A DNA stretch of 29,914 nucleotides, taken from assembly GCF_001039355.2 (NCBI RefSeq), contig NW_019775785.1, positions 183,723-213,636 on the forward strand. Direction: 5' to 3'. The DNA is from Lingula anatina (lineage: Eukaryota > Brachiopoda > Lingulata > Lingulida > Lingulidae). Under the pieces are notes generated by a model. The model was not told the DNA's origin. It was given only the letters and a program-made list of their open reading frames with translations, and did not search any database. The translations under genes and the position numbers were made by a program. This document shows, piece after piece, positions 8,069 through 21,000 of this stretch. Each line of letters begins with the position of its first letter. Position 1 is the stretch's first letter.

Positions 8069-9330
8069 ATGAATTGATATCAGGATCCAGTTTCGTCAGC
8101 ATTGGATAGCTCTATACTATGGATAACATTTAAAGTATAGCAGTCATAGTAACCACTAGATAGCAAAACTGGAGACCAAAAGTATCCAGCATTTGTGAAA
8201 CATCAGTTAATTCACAGGGTAACTGTCCAGAAGATAATTTTATTCAGTGGATTGTGTTATCAATAGGACCCAGATGCTGTTCTCAGAGTGTTAAGTGCAT
8301 TTGATGAAGTCCATCACTATATGCTGTGCCGATTTACTTAGGGAAGTAACGATGTAATTTATGTGTATATACCATTTATATTAAATAAGTGATTTTGTAT
8401 TATTTTTTTTATTAATTGTATGATAAATCATACTTAATTTATTCATGGGAATTTTAGTATTTAATCGCACATATATTTTTGCTTTTGCTCAGTTGTTTTT
8501 GTATTTTAACGATTGCATTGTGATTTCTTTATAAGAATTCACAATTGAAGGGTTGATTTATTGTGTGTTATTATTATAGTGAAATGAGGTTGTAGACTGC
8601 ACGCTGGGGGAAATGTTCAATTTGATTCTTTGAAGTAATTGATAAGATTTCTGCAGTGCATAGGGTGTTGACGGTTGTTACAATTCATAAGGTGTTCAGT
8701 TGATAGTTGTTGCACTTAAACTTGAATCGGAATCTTACTAAAAATATGAGATTGATGTAAACACCATTATTATTCACTAAAATTGGGTTCGTCATTTCTT
8801 TATTTATTTTATTTGTAACCTAAATATTATTTCCGACGTGGTGGTTTAGGAGTCTTGTAAATGATACTAGAAGTGTTTGTTAAAAATCACGATATTGTTC
8901 ACCGTTTCTGTTTACCACATGTAATTTGGGCTTCCAGCTCATTTAGCGTTCTTATCTTGTAAGATATTGAAAACGAGTTCTCTTGAAGTACGGGATTGTC
9001 TTTCGTAATATCGAGTGGTTAGAAGTGCACCAAAAGATCATGGAGCCTTGTTAATGAAAAAGGAATAAAGTGCAACAAACTTGGATGTTCTTAGGTGTGA
9101 ACTGATAACCCATACTAGCTGCACTCAATGATATCTCAACACGGGCCGTTTTCAGTCCATTGATAATTATTAGTTGTGCTAACAGCTTGTCCTGGAATAA
9201 GATATTCATCTAGAAGTTTTACAAAATCCTTTCCATTTTCAAACTTATTCTGTGACGAGATGTAAGGACTTTACAATCGCGCATGGTGTTTGCATGATGG
9301 GATTCAAGCAGCCGTAAATAAAAAAAATGA
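8069..9330 (+). other. Probable MDM2 3' UTR
   Basis: No coding sequence is seen. The stretch is AT-rich with several ATTTA pentamers, including a cluster near 8790-8810, which would fit an unstable mRNA. AATAAA hexamers at 9064-9069 and 9317-9322 are the likeliest 3' ends. Confidence 0.5.
9064..9069 (+). terminator. Candidate MDM2 polyadenylation signal AATAAA
   Basis: First canonical hexamer after the stop codon, about 1 kb downstream and followed by GT-rich sequence (CTTGGATGTTCTTAGGTG). A second AATAAA is at 9317-9322. Choice between them needs transcript data. Confidence 0.45.
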
Positions 9331-10042
9331 TATCGATATGTTAGTGTTCAGAATTATGTTGCAGTCCAATATCCGTTACTCTGCTTTTACTTGATAATGA
9401 AAGCACGTGTTGTCACAAAAGCCAGCGTCTTCCCGCCAAGAAGACGAGTGTATGTACCCCACCCTTATCACTGGAGCGTGTATTGTGTCTAAATTTTAAG
9501 CCTACTAACATCGTGTTGAAAAGTCACTTTGCTGTTAAGGTGAGTTCAGCTCATAGCCCAAGATCTTCTCAAGCTACGAGCGAGGGCGAGGCTATAGCTG
9601 CTAACAGAAACGTAAAAGGATGTCGCTATATACCAATACTCGTACAGCCATTATATCCGTCTTTGGAAATAGGGAAGTATTGTCGGCTACAAAGACGGTC
9701 ATGATGTATAAACATTGATAGATAACAGCAGATAGAATCTTTTCAAGGATTCGGGAAATGGCAGTTTGACTTTTGCCCAACCATGGCGTAAACATTTCAA
9801 CAAGTGATCAATGACGACCTTAATTACAACAGGCACAGTGTTGGCTTGTCACCGATTTTTGCTCTCCGATTTTATGACCACAAAGTGCTATTAGGCAGGG
9901 ACAAGCTTAGACATGGATCAAGAAGATTAAAAGAAGGTAAGCCATTTTATATTCTAACCTGCCACCAGCCTCCATTAAGCACCAAATGATAAACCCAGAT
10001 ACATGTACATGTAGTTTCAGGGGCGTAGGTAGCAAAGTATAA
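9331..10042. other. Intergenic sequence, no gene seen
   Basis: Short open frames exist (9483-9704, 9804-9989) but show no family resemblance, no bounding splice pattern and no codon bias. Nothing else recognisable apart from repeat-like GGGGCGTAGGTAGC at about 10020. Confidence 0.5.
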
Positions 10043-10057
10043 GGGGGGGGGGGGGGG
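10043..10057. repeat. Poly-G tract
   Basis: Fifteen consecutive G immediately before a duplicated segment. Its length is likely to be unreliable, and it is a plausible cause of the assembly break at 10208. Confidence 0.8.
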
Positions 10058-10058
10058 A

Positions 10059-10357
10059 GGGAGGTCAGCCTAGGGTTAATAATCATTCAGTAAAAAATAA
10101 GTGTCAGGACGGAGGGATTCTTCTCTGCTTACTGCTCTCATGACTGGCACGGTTGAAAAAAGTGGGTTTAAACCCCCCTCATCTCCTACGACAAACGTCT
10201 TCAACAANCGGGAGGTCAGCCTAGGGTTTATAATCATTCAGTAAAAAATAAGTGTCAGGACGGAGGGATTCTTCTCTGCTTACTGCTCTCATGACTGGCA
10301 CGGTTGAAAAAAAGTGGGTTTAAACCCCCCTCATCTCCTACGACAAACGTCTTCAAC
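10059..10357. repeat. Duplicated 147-bp segment flanking an N: probable unmerged contig ends
   Basis: Positions 10059-10205 and 10210-10357 are near-identical, differing by one substitution and one A in a homopolymer. Copy one ends two bases before the N at 10208 and copy two starts two bases after it. This is what two overlapping contigs joined without merging would look like. A real tandem duplication cannot be excluded. Confidence 0.85.
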
Positions 10358-10359
10358 GA

Positions 10360-11778
10360 TTATATAGCTTGGGACTAAATCGAATTTTTTCAGTCCCCTC
10401 ATTGTAGGTATAGACAGACAGGTACAGACAGGTATAACCATATTTTTTCAACTTATACAGTTTGAATATTCTTTTAACCTATCTTGAAATTTAAATGATC
10501 TAAGATAGGACAGTTTAATGTTAGAATGTTCTGAAAGTATCCCGAAAGAAATTATCGAACATCAAAAGCTTTTTAAAAGAAAATTTTGTCCTCACCGGCG
10601 ACGTTTTTCAATGATCAAAAGCATTTACGTTGTACACAAACACATCACCAATATGAAGGCCCTAATATTCTTTATTAAAATGGGCACTATGCATTACAAA
10701 AATACGTATTAAAGAGTATTTACAGGAGTTCTCACCTGAAAACGACTTAACTGGAAAAACACTCAGTTTCCACTCTTTTCTTGTGACCGGATAACGGTGT
10801 AGACTTTTCTCGATTGCATAGTCTAAGCAGCACTTAGCTGCTCAAAAGTTTGTCTTACAATATTTATGTACAATATGTTCAAGTACAAACGTGTATCTAC
10901 ATATATGGGAACTCGCCGCCTTTCGGTAGTCGTTATTTATCTCTATAAAATGCTATTTTGCAAAGTAAAATGTAAATGTGAAAGTATAGAAAACGTGAAT
11001 GGTTATAAAATGTTATTTCACTTCTTAATAAAATCAAAATGCTTCCCGGAGTATTTGAGACCCTTGGGATTAACGCGCCTTGTAATATTAGACCATAACA
11101 TACTGTACGTGACACTGTATGTAAAAGTATACTAAGCGCAAATATACCTTTGATGCAGTTGTGTAATTAAAATAATCTGCCAACAAGAGGCGTTTTTGTA
11201 AGTAACAATAATTTTTCTGTTGAGACACGAAATAAAAAAATGCATTAGACCAACCTATTCTACCAAACATCTCATCTATAAATTCATTGCAGAAGGAATG
11301 TACATGTGTGTAACAAACGATTATGTAGGCACGTAACGGGAAGTTAGTTACCCTAGAACATACCGTTCTAAGCAGATAGACCAATGCAGATATGAAAGCC
11401 TGTGATATGTGACTTTAGTTTCGGACCATTTGATACCCCCTTTGTAATTATGGTATTTCAGTGATTACTTCCACATTATAGAATACTCATAAAACGAATA
11501 CCTTAACTCTATCTCGCCTTAATGACAAGTTTGCAAGGGCAAGTTTGCTAAATCCATCATTAAGTTTACAAAATATTTACATTAAAGAGACTGTTCGCAG
11601 GATTTCTTTGTTGGCTAAAATATATTTTTTCAAATAACTTGTAATTGCCCACATTAAGTGATGTAAATGCTATCGTTCGCTACAAACGAGCATTTTGGGT
11701 ATGCAATTGTCGATTACGGAAGTGCATTATATCAAGTACGATCGGCTCTTCTAAAAACAGGTATACTTGATACCATGT
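10360..11778. other. Intergenic / 3' UTR of the minus-strand receptor gene
   Basis: No coding exon is seen. On the minus strand this is downstream of the receptor stop codon, so part of it should be 3' UTR. The minus strand has AATAAA at 10676-10671, a candidate end about 1.1 kb after the stop. A small imperfect repeat of ACAGACAGGT occurs near 10412-10438. Confidence 0.45.
10671..10676 (-). terminator. Candidate polyadenylation signal AATAAA of the receptor gene
   Basis: The minus strand reads AATAAA here, about 1.1 kb downstream of the TAG at 11781-11779. Earlier variant hexamers may be used instead. Confidence 0.3.
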
Positions 11779-12098
11779 CTAAAACTCCAGTCCAACGTCT
11801 GAGGGTTTAATTTCACTGGTCTCATAGACAGGATTGGACATGGTCTCCACTCTTTCCCTCTCTGTCATTCCATCAGCTGGCCACGACTTCATGTCCTCTT
11901 TATTGAAAGTGCTGTCAGAAGCGGCGGAGGAGACACGAAGGTCTTCGATAGAAGAATGCCAAGCGCCGGTGAACTGCTTCATGCTGTGTCTGCGACGGAT
12001 GCGCTTCCTACCACACCAGCCGAGTAGGAAGCAGAGGATGGCGAAGCATACGAAGGCACAGGCGGCAGCGATAAGGGCAATCTCCCAGTTTTCTAGAG
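11779..12098 (-). CDS. Receptor exon 14: membrane helix and cytoplasmic tail
   Basis: The acceptor is TTTCCACAG. The exon encodes 23 hydrophobic residues (IALIAAACAF through FLLGWC), then the stop-transfer stretch GRKRIRRRH, giving a type I topology. The tail of about 77 residues is Ser/Thr- and Glu-rich, contains SNPVYETSE (an NPxY signal, which can bind PTB domains or serve in internalisation), and ends in GLEF, which fits a class II PDZ ligand pattern (hydrophobic-x-hydrophobic at the C terminus). The stop is TAG at 11781-11779. Confidence 0.9.
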
Positions 12099-15000
12099 CT
12101 GTGGAAATATCAGTTTTGTTTTTAAGAAATTGACACAATAAATGGCCATTCAGTTTACCACGTTTAAGTGAGAAAATAAAATACACCATACTTTTTTAAT
12201 CTATGGTTTTTCATTTGACAAAATGGACACGGGCCTTGAACTGCAGCATTAAGCTATGCATATTTATATATTTACCTTACAATAAAAGAAAAATGCTTTA
12301 TTCCTAACAAGGAAAAGAGTAAGTTTTGGCTACAGATCAAATATCATTTATTTTGAATGGGAAAATGCGTCAGTTATCTAAAGAGAATCAAATGCTGTAC
12401 TCACTGTTTCTACAGCCTTTGCCATCTAGTGTTGATCGGTAGCCAGCAACGCAGACACACTCATTGTTATAGCAGGTACTATGAGGGATGACTTGAGAAC
12501 AGTCGGCAGGTTTATCGCAGTTTTTGTCTCCCACTTGTCTTTGAGCACAGGCCAACAGCTTGTAGTCGCTAGGATAATATCCGTCCTTGCACTTGCACAT
12601 ATTTTTGGTGCCTTGCGCTTTGCATTCGGCTTCTCCGCTCACCGCGCTACAGTCGGCATTTACGGTGCAGTTGTCGTCGATGTGAATAATCCTACATTTG
12701 GATTTGCTTTCTTGTACATAGCCGCTAATGCAGGCGCATTTTCCGTTAGAACACGTTGAGGAGGCCACAGACGCTGAGCAATCCTCAGGAATGCTGCAAG
12801 CATCGTCCATTTGACCTGCAAGGATTGGAACGGCGACGAATAAGAAAAAGACCACGTCAAATTATCTTGGACATTTCTCTGATTTAACTACAGGTGTTTG
12901 AAAGGAAACACTTACCTGCTTATGAAACATATCGCTTTGCTTTCCCACTAAGATTGTTAGTATCACTCAGTTACCACAACAAAGACACAACTGCATTGCG
13001 TTTATCACTCAACATGAAATCTAAATTAACGCTAAAGACAAAAATCACCAGCACAAAACTACAGTGAGAAAGAATCTATCTTTGGTTTCTATCTCTCAAC
13101 AATCTGAAAGGATAAGAAATGTTTCACAATATATTACAAAATACACATGTTAAAGAGCATTTTTTCTTGCAACAACAATGCGTATAATATGCCTACGTTT
13201 TCTGCATGCACTCTCTGTAGAGATATATTTGTATCCTTGCTTGCAGCTGCATGTTCCGTCACTGCACAAACTGTCCACCACGGCTGCTTGACAGTCATTA
13301 TTGGTTGAACACGGTGAGCCGACGGCACGCTTAGTACAGCTCGCTCGGTCTGCGGATGCCATATAACCTGCCTTGCACACACATCTGGAATCCGAACATT
13401 CACTGAAAGGAATGGGGTCGGTACACATCGTCGTACTTCGTGGCGTTTCGCAGGTGTCGTTGATTTGTGCACGCCTGCACTGTGTAGAGTTGAACTCCCT
13501 GTGACTATCGCTACATAAGCATCGCTTATTCCCGCCATTGTCCCTGCACTCAGAGCTATTTGCTGGCAAAATTGCTGAACACTCTCCTGTACTTTGACAT
13601 GGGTCATTCAGTGGGCCTAAAATAGTGTCCGAGCATGACAAGAGTACTTCAGGCATTCCATTAGATTTCATTACTGATTATATGAAGGTTTAAGCAGCTG
13701 AAGCAACGATAGAAACACACACCGGGGAAATAAATGAAAGAAAAGCATAAGCATAAGCAAAATAAGGTTTTGCGCTTTAGACATGCTTGACATGCTTGTA
13801 TACATGCTGTTGGTTTCAGATGCCGAAGCTACTGTTTTTAGATAAGTGACTTTCAGCCACCTTACCATGTGGACTTTAAAGCCAACCCTATTACATCCCA
13901 GCAGGCACATGCATACATATTGTGAAAAAGTGCAACCACCCCTGAGTACTGAAAAGGTAAACGCAAATAATATTGTTGGTAGCGACAAAACGGTTTACAT
14001 GCATTAAAAATTCGACAAAACGGACCAAACATGCTGATCCTACAGGACAAGTCAATTAACACTTAAACTGTGATACTACAGTTGCAGAAAAAAAAGAAGA
14101 GTAAGGCATGCCTCTTCCCAGCCATCATGCAAAAAAAAGCCCTTTATCACCAAAGTAGCATTCTTCACTGGGAATTAATATGAATTTTTTATTCATTTAC
14201 AAACTTGTCTAATAGCCTGCTCAGATTTTTTAAAAAAAAGTTCAAAGAATTTTCATTAAAATATTTTCAGTATGCTAATTTCGTTATTTGGACCATTTGA
14301 TGATTAAAATGAAGAAGAGTAAGGCATGCCTCTTCCCAGCCATCATGCAAAAAAAAGCCCTTTATCACCAAAGTAGCATTCTTCACTGGGAATTAATATG
14401 AATTTTTTATTCATTTACAAACTTGTCTAATAGCCTGCTCAGATTTTTTAAAAAAAAGTTCAAAGAATTTTCATTAAAATATTTTCAGTATGCTAATTTC
14501 GTTATTTGGACCATTTGATGATTAAAATGTGGAAGGAAAAACATGGCCTACGTGACTGGCAAAATTCCTCTCCGCTTGGAAGCGCCATGCGCTTATATCC
14601 GTCAGTACATATACACCTTCCATTGAAACAAAAACTGTTAAGCAGAACGGCGTTGCAATCCGTGTTTGTTAAGCATGGCCCATCTTTTATACATGCCCTG
14701 CCATCAACGCTCTTTGAGTACCCGGGCTCACAAACACAGACGAGATTCTCGCAGATACTGTGCGAGACCGATATGTTGCATTGGGCAGTGGTGGACTGCG
14801 CGAGTTCACAAGGATCGCCCAGTACCCGAGTTCTGCAATTGCTTCGGTCCTCGTTTGGCAAGTACTGGGGATTACAAGCACATTTTCCCTCCACGCACTC
14901 ACTGTGCTCCATGTAAGACGTACAGTCCGCAACACTCGTACAATTATCCCCTATCATGCCTGCAATGGTGTAAAACTTACTGAACTCATTTGAACGGGTC

Positions 15001-18000
15001 TTTCTTTCTTTTAAATGGATTTAATTAAAGACAGGTTGTTTAAATCTAAATTGTAATGTATCTGACCTACATGTACCAAGTGAAAAATGATGAAGTAAAC
15101 AAAGTCGTTAAACGAACGCAAAAAATTAGTGAGGGCCTACGTTTTCTACATGTAGTCATGTCCGCAGAAGCCTTGTATCCCGACATACATGCACAAATCC
15201 CTTCTTTGCACATGCTTCCCTCCACTGCCTCACTACAGTCAACTGATCTGTTGCAAGTGGCGTCACCTATTTTTCGTTTTACGCAGCGGTTTAATGTCTC
15301 AGCATGGTAGCCTAGAGGACACGCGCAAACGCTCAGGTGAATATGACATTCACCATTGAGAATAGACGTTTCACAGTGCTGCTGGTTTGTGCACGGATCA
15401 CCTATCTGCAGTTGTCTGCAGGCAGTTCTGTTTTCAGTTGCTGTGAAGCCTAAATTACATTGGCAGTTGTTTGAAGTGCCACAAACACTTTCACGTATAA
15501 GAGCACAGTCTAAAGCATTTTGACACTGATCCCCAATTTTGCCTGAAATTAATAGATGGGATGAGCAAAAATGTTTTCGACAATTTTACTTTTCGCAGAT
15601 GTCGTTGAGGTATTAGGGACAAAACATAATAGGAACAAGTTCCAGTAAAATATCCAAATGCACAGGCGGATACAATGGGGTCCTGGGTGTTTCACCCTTT
15701 TCCAAGCCCAAAGGGCAGTTTTATCTCCCCACCCATATTAAAGGGAAGAAAATTCTCGCTTGATTAACCAGATTATTCAGCGGGACAAAAAATTGGGACC
15801 CACGCCCTTCTTAAAATCTTGGATCCACCAGTGCAATATAATATAGGTCCCAGTGCAATAATTTTAATTTTAAATTTCCTAATACATTTTGAATTTAGAG
15901 GTTTGTAATAGATCGATAGAATATTTTGGATAAGAATGCGTAAAATATGCCTACGCATGTTGCATGCTGATCCATCGTTGGTGGGGACATATCCATCGGA
16001 GCACTTGCACACATTCTCCCTACACACGCTCCACCTTACGGCGGACAGGCAATCGGTATCGGCACTGCAGGAATGAACCCCGATGGTCCGTTTATTGCAT
16101 GTTGAATTATCGTGACTTGCGGTGTAACCAAGGTCGCACTGACAAACAGAGTTTACACAGCTACTGTTTCTTATCGCTGTTTCACACTGATTTGTATCCG
16201 AGCAAGAATCTCCTATCAACCTGATTCGGCAACCAGTGAGGTCACTGAATGTTATGTGAGTACTGGGACACGAGCACCTGCCTCTCAAACACACACCGAA
16301 AGGGATTACAGTTGAACAGTCGAGATCCATTTGACATGTGTCCCCGATCATTCCTGAAAATCATTATTGCGTGGGTTTGTACTTAAAAGTAAATGTCTAT
16401 TACATGAATAACATTTTGAATATAGAGTTCTCTAAGAAAACTTATTGACTTTCATACTAGTAATGTTACAGGACATGAAAACAATCCATCAATTTAAAAT
16501 GTAGACTATGTGTAAAATATCTGCCTACGTTTTATGCACGAGTTTCCAGTAGGAGAGTAAAAGCCGTCGTTGCAATTGCAAACCCCCTCGTCACAACGGC
16601 TGTTAGGTATGGCCGCTGTGCAATCTTCTTGCACTATGCAGGAGGTGGCGGTCCCAATGGTACGTTTTCTACAGGTCGTCGAATCAGTGCTCGGATAATA
16701 GCCAAGCTCACACTTGCATCGTGACTGAAAACACACGCTGTTACTAACGGAGGCATTACATTGTTCGTTGCCGTTGCTGCTGCTGCTGCAGGTGTCTCCA
16801 ATGAGTCGAGGTCTACAGGTAGATCCGGACGCAAGAAAAACATCATCGCATTGACAGGTTCCAGACTGGCACTGGGATTGTGGGATTGTGGAGCAGTCCT
16901 CGTCTAACTGACACGTGTCACCAATCACGCCTGAAACAGTCTGTCTTCGTCATTTTACCACTCCCAAAACATTCAGCGTGGACAGCCAGTCTATGCCTCG
17001 TAGATTCATGCTTTTAGTGAGCATATACCGCGCGCACCGTTCTGTTAGTACCCATCCTATTTGAACACACATGCAGGCTAAATGATGGCCAAAGCTAGCC
17101 CTGGAGAAAATTCATTCTTTTGGGAAAAAAAACCTTTCCAGTCACACAAAAATTACCGACACAGGAGATAAAAAAATCAAACGTGTGCATTTTTGGAAAT
17201 GGCTGTGTTTCAGGTCAGGTGTTTCCTCTCTCAAATCAAGCTGCATGCTCTATATGTCACCTAACTTTTCCTTCCAAATGAAAATATGCAAAGCTTAGAA
17301 ATTGGTCATCTGTGTGTCTTGCCTACTTTGAAGCTCTATTTATCTATATACGGTAAGTAGGAGGAAGCCTTAAATATTTGTTTTTTACACCATCAGGTAC
17401 ATCTACTGGTTGGACCTAATCTACAGGTACATTTATTGGTTGGACCTATTCTACTTAATAAAGACTACTTTTGGTTCATGCACCTTACATGATGTAACTG
17501 TTAGCGCTATAGTGTGCAAAATGTTTCTACAAGGAATCTACCATAAGCAAAGCAATCCAATAATAATTATTTAAAGAACACCATGCAACAAGGACAAAAT
17601 CAAACATATAAATAAAAAACTAAGTATGATAAGATATAATAAAAAAAAACAGTTTACCAGAAAAAAAACCTGCAGTAAGCATAAATGTACATGTGAAAAT
17701 CATGTACAACAAAGAAAACGGACAATATTACAAAACACGTCAGTACAAGGTCTACTATACAAATATTCTTTTCAATTAAATCGGTGCACTAAGAAATCGA
17801 TTTACTTTCTTTCACAATGAATTCACTTTTTAAAACATTTTCACTTACAACAATAATAGGAAATATTCGGCAACATCGAAACAGACGGCTCTCACGTTAA
17901 TCATAAGAACATAATAAGTAGACCTATCAACACACTCTACTGGCAACCTCAAGTTAACCTTTACTTACGTGCCAAGCATGAAGTACTGTCTGTACTGGGG

Positions 18001-21000
18001 CGGTACCCTATAGCACATGTACAGCGCCTGGTAGACGTGGAACAAGTCGTTCCTGTTACCGCAGTGCTACAATCGCCGTCTGTTGAACAACTATCTCCTA
18101 CAACTCTCTTTCGACATTGTAACTGCCCACTGGTCGCTATGTATCCAAGGTTACACTGACAGGTATTTCCCGTTCCACAGGTCACGTGATCCATCACCAC
18201 GTCACACTGGTCAGTTGACGTACATGCGTCTCCAACCGTAAGCTGTACGCAAGCCGTGTTGTCTGGTCCTGGTTTGTAGCCAACGGAACACACACATCTC
18301 CCCTCTACGCATCTGCTGTTGCCCACAACAGTATTGCAGTCGGTGCTCAAAACGCATGTATCGCCTATTTTACCTGTAATGCCGAGACACTAGTGATTGA
18401 GTTTTCGCCTTATTGTGTCCTTATAGAGGAACTTACCCATTTGAATGCTAAATACAATAATAATGCCCTTGAATAAATTTTCGGACTGCTAGGTAAATAG
18501 AAGAGGAAAAAATATCTAACAGAGAAAAAATGTTTCAATTAACGTGCATGGTAGGCCTTTTTCTTATTGAAAAAAATCGTACATTTATTTATAAGCCACA
18601 TTCTGGTATGGTAGTTGAGAGAATGATCGTTTGAAAGCAATGAAAAAATTTACTTGTTCTTTCATATCAAATCCCATGAGCAGCCCGTTTGTTACGAGTT
18701 AAATGGTGATAGTTCACTGCAATAAAATTTTGTACTTTCTTCCAATTAAACTCACGTTTCACACACTGCCCGAGGCCGGTGGTGTCTCTGTATCCAGGCT
18801 CACATTCACAAAATCTGTTGGCACTGCAGACAGTGTTGGGTTTACTAGTACAGCTTACTGCCGCCGCTGGATCACATTCTATAAAACGAAATAGTAAATT
18901 TAAATGCACAGGGGAGACTTTCTTTGTGTTAGGACCCCTGAAGTGTGAGGGAAGTTAACAACTAATTTATTATGCGTATTTTATGCCATCTTTGTATGCA
19001 CTTTGATGCAACATAGTTCTAAACTGTCCATCCACGTTTTACAGTAAAACAGAATACAGTTTTTCCACATCTTAAATATTCATACCTGGACACCGTTGTA
19101 AAGAACATGGTACCGTATCTGTGTCACCCTGAACATCAGTTGGACACGCGAGACCGCCATTGGTTGGTTCTGGGCTGTTGCATTGTCTTCTTCTGCTTTT
19201 GGTCCCGTTCTCACACGTGACACTGCACGCCTCCCAGCTACCCCAGGATCCCCAGTTACCATTTGCTAGGGAGGGAGAGCACATATTTGCTATTACAACT
19301 CTCCATTATGTCGTGTTTAAGATATTAAAGATAGTTTGTAGCTAAACCCAGCGGATCTTTTATTGCAAGTGTAAGGCATAATTAATTATATATGCTTTCC
19401 ATACTTAATAAGCCAGCACTATAACTGAGTTTCTGACAATTGTTAAACATCCACAACAAAGAGATGAAAAACTTGACGTACCTCTCGGTGGAAGAGACAG
19501 ATCTTCATCTACTTTTCCATCCCCATCATCTGCAATTGATTTGCAAAATTAGTATTGAGATGAACAGATTTGATGTTACTTATTCGTATTCGTAAAAAAA
19601 TCTAACACAAACCATGTAAAATATCTAATACGAACCTTGTAAAATGCTAACACAAACCTTGTTTAAATGAAAAATAACCCATTTTTTGGAGGTAAGATTG
19701 AGTTTCATGTGGAAAAATCAACATGAAATAGACTGTTAATATCCTGAAAAATTTTCCGCAACAAGACGGGAAACTCACCATCAATATTATTTTTGATTTC
19801 CTCATCTACTCTTCCGTCACAGTCTTCATCGACTTGGTTTCCAGCCACAATATTCTGCCCTACAAATGGACTGCACCCCTGAAAGAGTAAAACGTTCTTA
19901 ACAGTATATATAACGAAATTACACTTAATATGGCAGGAAGATTTTTATTCTTTTCATCTATTCATTTAGAGGTTGAATAGACGGCAGCACTGGATTTACA
20001 GGGATATATATATTACCCGAATCTGAAAACAGGATATAACTATTTAGAAAAAAGATTTTTCAACCCAAAATAAATAACCAAATTCAACTCACCAATGTGT
20101 TTTTGGCCACGTTCATCCCTGCAGGGTAAGTAACATAGTAGTTACCATTTGAACTGGCATGGAAACCACTCATGATACCGTAAAAGTTTGTCAGGGGATC
20201 AGTGCTGTAGATTTCATGAGCTCCAGGTGAGACTGGCATCGTACTCACATAATAATTAGTTGACGACATTCTAGTAAAAGACATATTCATGGGTTGGCCA
20301 TCCATCCTCAGTGTACCGGCATTTGTTGTAACATTCGCAACATAGATTGTCATGTGACTGGACATTTCTGCAGCTGTTTGTCCCAATGTGGTGAAGGTAT
20401 ACCTAGATCTGTACTGATAGACGGGTGGAACTAACACCATGGAGGCATCTATCATATTTGTGGAGGAATCCATGGATTGTGTAAACAAGGCGACTTGAAT
20501 TGGAGAGTCGGACCAAACGCGTCTGAGAACATTACTCTGGTAGTCTCTGACAAAGGTGTAGAATTCGGTCACAAACGTACCACTAGCGGCCTCACCGGAA
20601 ATGTATACTCTACCTATATTTGGATGTCTGTCTTGGGACACAATCTTCATTTTATACTTCTGTGAATTAGGTGGAGCAGAAATTAGGAACTCTTTTCCCC
20701 AAGCATCATAGGGAGTCAACTGTTGAACCAGATGGTCGGACGTCATAGTGCCTTCAATTTGTACCTTTTTACTTCCAGAGAACACAGCAATAGCGCTGTT
20801 AGCCTCAATCTGAGTGGCAGTGAGATCGTCGCTTTGGAGGTGAAGGGTTTGGTACCTTGACATAGTCACTGTGAACACGGCATAACCAGTATGTGTTACA
20901 CCATTGTAGGTAATGGCGTTATTGGCTCTGCCCGGCAGCTTAACTGTTACTTCTGTACGGTCTTGAGTGGAAACCACGAGAATCTGTCCTTGATTTGACC

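Noticed and set aside
13134-13607. 157-codon minus-strand frame with many Cys and His
   Set aside because: It is a shifted-frame shadow of the three-module EB exon at 13616-13197, whose frame has the regular module pattern and correct phase.
12405-18373. CRISPR-like or satellite array
   Set aside because: The periodicity is at protein level in spliced exons; there is no short identical DNA repeat with unique spacers.
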